A stretch of DNA of 64,000 nucleotides. Source: Nitrospira sp. CG24C (lineage in GTDB: Bacteria > Nitrospirota > Nitrospiria > Nitrospirales > Nitrospiraceae). Each line of letters opens with the position of its first letter. Positions within the stretch are counted from its first letter, which is position 1. The translations under genes were made by a program, and so were the position numbers. Positions 61,476 to 64,000 of this stretch are shown piece by piece. The notes beneath the pieces were generated by a model. It did not search any database, had not been told where the DNA came from, and was given only the letters and a program-made list of their open reading frames with translations. The DNA is taken from assembly GCA_002869885.2 (NCBI GenBank), contig NEWR02000009.1:473707-537706 (forward strand), written 5' to 3'.

Positions 61476-63110
61476 CTAGCGGGAATGGACCATCGGCAAC
61501 TCGCGCGACCCTTCTGCTTCTTGTTGGATACGTAACCGTTCCAACCGCGACTCTTCCATCACGCTCTGGAGCATGTCGTCCGTCATCTGGGTCAGCTCTG
61601 CCGCAGCATCTTTTATATCCGCATGTTCGACGGCGCGGGACAGCACTTCAGCCTTCGTGGCGCCTTTCTTCTGGCCCAGAAACGGCTTGATGAGAATGTA
61701 GGCCACATCCCGCGCAGGCATGAAGCGGAGAAACCGCCGCAGCAACCGGAACGTCTGGATGGGATAGTGCAGGATCTTGTACACAAACAGACGCTTGAGC
61801 CCTTGACGGCGGACCTCATTGATCACTTCCCCAGGCAAGCAGGTCGGATCGATCGTGGAGCATTTGAAATACTTGTACCAATCGGCGGTTTCGCTGACTA
61901 ACCCGCGCTTCACATATTCCTGCCAGAGCGGAGTTCCCCGATACACACAGAGCCGATTGAAGCCGAACGTGTCGAGCGGCAGCTTGGAGGCCAGATCAAA
62001 CGTCGCGTTCATATCCTCGACCGTTTCATCGGGGTTGCCCACGGTAAAGAACCCGTGCACGATCTCGATACCGGCCTGCTTGGCGTTCTTGACGGCGGTG
62101 GCCACTTCTTCCAACGTCTGTTCTTTCTTGAGGCGGTCCAGAATCTTCTGACTTCCGCTTTCAATCCCGAACATGACCGTCCGGCAATGGGCCTTGGCCA
62201 TGGCAGGAAACAAGTGCTGGGCGACCGAATCCACGCGCCCTTCGATGCCCCATTGAATCGAAAGCTTTTCGTCCATCACGCCTTGGCAAATCGCCTCGAT
62301 CCGCTTGGGTTGCAGCAGAAAATGGTCGTCCACAAAATAGACGGACCCGTAGCCGCATTCTTCGAGGTACTTGAGTTCCTTCACTACATGCTGAGCGCTC
62401 CGCGCGCGCCACTTGCCTTCGTTGAAGATCGGAATATCGCAGAACACGCAGGGCCAGGGGCAGCCGCGTGAGGTTTGCATCGTCGTGAACCGCTCCATCG
62501 AAAGCACTGCCGGCACGTCGAGCGGCATAGATTCTATAAAGTCGAGCGGCAGACCTTCACGATCTGGGAAGGGCCACTGATCGAGATGGCGCTCCATAGG
62601 CCGGCCGGAGTTCTGAACGACATGGCCGTCCTTGGCCCAGGTCAGCCCGGCGACATCGGCTGGGTCATCGATCCGTTCGAGCAGGTCGAGGAGTAGCTGC
62701 TCACCGTCTCCCTTGCAGATGAAATCCACTTCAGGACACTGCAATTTGACTAATGCGGCGTTCAAACTCGCAAAGACGCCGCCGAAGGCCAATTTGACAT
62801 TCGAATTGGCAGCGCGAATCTGACGGGCCAGAATTTTTGCGTAGGGATAGCTGGTGGTGCTGAGGAAGCTGAGACCAATCAACGCCGGCTGTTGCCGATT
62901 GATTTCCTCGAGGATGACCTCGTTCGGCGTGTCGGGGTTCGCCTGATCGAACATCACGCACTCATGGCCGGCCTGTTTGAGCACCGACGAGAGGGACATG
63001 ATACCGATGGGCGGAAAGCCCATGACCCTGATACGGCCGTTTTTCGCGCGTGTTTTCGCCGGGAGGGCGTAGAACTGTGGGTCGCGAACGTGAATGAGAA
63101 ATACCCGCAT
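61476..63110 (-). CDS. B12-binding-domain radical SAM protein
   Basis: A 544-residue protein. Residues 1-150 look like a cobalamin-binding Rossmann domain (MGFPPIGIMSLSSVLKQAGH and LAFGGVFASL), without a DxHxxG motif that I can see. The radical SAM core has the CxxxCxxC cluster in SRGCPWPCVFCDIP and the GIESGSQKILDRLKKEQT segment. The C-terminal 150 residues are helical. The family (BchE/HpnJ/HpnP-like layout) does methylations and ring rearrangements. The window's hopanoid genes make a hopanoid modification role possible, but it is not proved. Confidence 0.78.
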   Translation of the reverse strand: MRVFLIHVRDPQFYALPAKTRAKNGRIRVMGFPPIGIMSLSSVLKQAGHECVMFDQANPDTPNEVILEEINRQQPALIGLSFLSTTSYPYAKILARQIRAANSNVKLAFGGVFASLNAALVKLQCPEVDFICKGDGEQLLLDLLERIDDPADVAGLTWAKDGHVVQNSGRPMERHLDQWPFPDREGLPLDFIESMPLDVPAVLSMERFTTMQTSRGCPWPCVFCDIPIFNEGKWRARSAQHVVKELKYLEECGYGSVYFVDDHFLLQPKRIEAICQGVMDEKLSIQWGIEGRVDSVAQHLFPAMAKAHCRTVMFGIESGSQKILDRLKKEQTLEEVATAVKNAKQAGIEIVHGFFTVGNPDETVEDMNATFDLASKLPLDTFGFNRLCVYRGTPLWQEYVKRGLVSETADWYKYFKCSTIDPTCLPGEVINEVRRQGLKRLFVYKILHYPIQTFRLLRRFLRFMPARDVAYILIKPFLGQKKGATKAEVLSRAVEHADIKDAAAELTQMTDDMLQSVMEESRLERLRIQQEAEGSRELPMVHSR

Positions 63111-63197
63111 GGAGTTACCCTAGCACGAATGATCTGGCAGAAGAAGGGAAATAACTTGGCTCACGGGAGAGAGGAGCAAACAGGAGAGACAAACACG

Positions 63198-63307
63198 GTC
63201 TGTCTGATTAACTGGTTGATCTGGCTTGTTTGATTTATCTGGTTCATCTGGTTAGTTTCGTTCAACCAAAAAAACCAGACAAACCAAACAGACCAAATGA
63301 ACAAGAC
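63198..63307. repeat. 9-bp-period inverted-arm element (class A, copy 9)
   Basis: Left arm TGATTAACTGGTTGATCTGG words, centre CTGGTTAGTTTCGTTCAACC, right arm AACCAGACAAACC words. It is the longest and clearest copy, between sucD and the radical SAM gene. Confidence 0.9.
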
Positions 63308-63326
63308 CTGATCCTGAGTTTAATAC

Positions 63327-64000
63327 TTACCGCCCGAGCGCAACCTTCACCGCATTGCCGATCTCAGCCGGGTTCTTCACCACACGGACACCGGCCGCTT
63401 CGAGTGCTTTCATCTTCTCCGTCGCTGTGCCTTTGCCACCTGAAATGATCGCTCCAGCATGGCCCATGCGCCGCCCAGGAGGAGCCGTGATTCCTGCGAT
63501 GAAACTGACGACCGGTTTCTTTACGTTCTTCTTGATGAACTCAGCGGCTTTCTCTTCCGCATCGCCACCGATCTCGCCGATCATGACGATCGCTTGAGTC
63601 TCAGGGTCTTTCTCGAACAATGCCAGCACATCGACAAAGCCTGTCCCATTGACCGGGTCTCCGCCGATCCCGACGCAAGTTGTTTCACCCAATCCCATTG
63701 TCGTGAGCTGATGCACCGCTTCGTAGGTGAGGGTCCCACTGCGCGATACAACGCCCACAACCCCCTTCTTATGAATGAAACCAGGCATGATGCCGATCTT
63801 CGCTTCATCGACGGTGATGACGCCGGGGCAATTGGGCCCGATCAACCGGACATCCTTACCACGGAGCGCGCGCTTGACCTTGACCATGTCATTCACCGGA
63901 ATGCCCTCGGTAATGCAAATGATCAACTTGATGCCGGCTTCGGCCGCTTCCAAAATCGCATCGGCGCAAAATGGCGGCGGCACGAAGATCAGAGAGGTGT
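63327..64000 (-). CDS. sucD: succinyl-CoA synthetase alpha subunit, 5' end outside window
   Basis: The C-terminal 224 residues of SucD of the TCA cycle, which makes ATP or GTP from succinyl-CoA. The active-site His lies in [12 protein letters not shown], with the CoA-ligase segments [18 protein letters not shown] and [15 protein letters not shown]. The frame is open to the window edge (upstream residues [10 protein letters not shown]), so the start and CoA-binding domain lie outside. Nitrospira uses the reductive TCA cycle, where this step runs in the succinyl-CoA-forming direction. Confidence 0.95.
   Translation of the reverse strand, partial: TSLIFVPPPFCADAILEAAEAGIKLIICITEGIPVNDMVKVKRALRGKDVRLIGPNCPGVITVDEAKIGIMPGFIHKKGVVGVVSRSGTLTYEAVHQLTTMGLGETTCVGIGGDPVNGTGFVDVLALFEKDPETQAIVMIGEIGGDAEEKAAEFIKKNVKKPVVSFIAGITAPPGRRMGHAGAIISGGKGTATEKMKALEAAGVRVVKNPAEIGNAVKVALGR

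Overview
This window looks like chromosomal DNA of a Nitrospira-type nitrite oxidiser or comammox bacterium (phylum Nitrospirota). That is an inference from content. The gene set combines several c-type cytochromes, a cytochrome b / Rieske module and two long cytochrome-bd-like oxidase paralogues in one operon, with hopanoid genes (shc, hpnG, hpnH), MEP-pathway isoprenoid genes (ispG, dxs, ispH) and many small periodic intergenic repeats. No nitrite oxidoreductase catalytic subunit, rRNA, phage or CRISPR array was seen.

Layout. 0-4.6 kb: a small membrane protein, a nuclease-like protein, a response regulator with a degenerate GGDEF domain, tRNA-Thr(CGU) with a scrambled duplicate of its 3' end, and a caspase-fold lipoprotein lacking both catalytic residues. 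4.7-8.8 kb: a tandem duplication of ubiA plus a cytochrome c gene; the first cytochrome copy is truncated. 7.7-20.4 kb: a twelve-gene minus-strand respiratory operon read from about 20.4 kb down to 7.7 kb. It holds a transthyretin-like anchor protein, cytochrome c, bd-like oxidase, cytochrome c, PRC-Rieske, cytochrome b, a membrane protein, a second bd-like oxidase, two membrane cytochromes c, a DMSO-reductase-gamma-like haem protein and a dihaem cytochrome c. 20.5-26.8 kb: hpnH, an unknown protein, tRNA-Cys, ispG and dxs. 27-35.5 kb: two outer-membrane proteins and a likely operon shc-hpnG-mlaEFDC-bamA-like that joins hopanoid synthesis to lipid transport. 35.5-51 kb: smc, ispH, a PhoB/PhoR-like pair, fabH, bamD, a geranylgeranyl-reductase-like enzyme, ccdA, a TlpA-like thioredoxin, metK and ahcY. 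51-56.5 kb: an accessory, repeat-rich stretch with a toxin-antitoxin pair, a PilZ protein, a frameshifted SUMF1-like gene and a DsbA-like protein. 56.9-61.4 kb: a plus-strand run of a ZorA/ZorB-like stator pair, an indoleamine-2,3-dioxygenase-family protein, a 41-residue Cys-containing membrane peptide and a ferritin-like/VIT1 fusion. 61.5-64 kb: a B12-type radical SAM protein and the start-truncated sucD.

The most striking unexplained structure is the intergenic DNA. Two kinds of element recur. One is a set of short-word periodic repeats (7-, 8- or 9-bp words) arranged as two inverted arms, often inside operons. The other is a set of 97-231-bp elements with terminal inverted repeats, several with an apical hairpin, that could each fold into one long stem. 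Both kinds sit almost only between genes.
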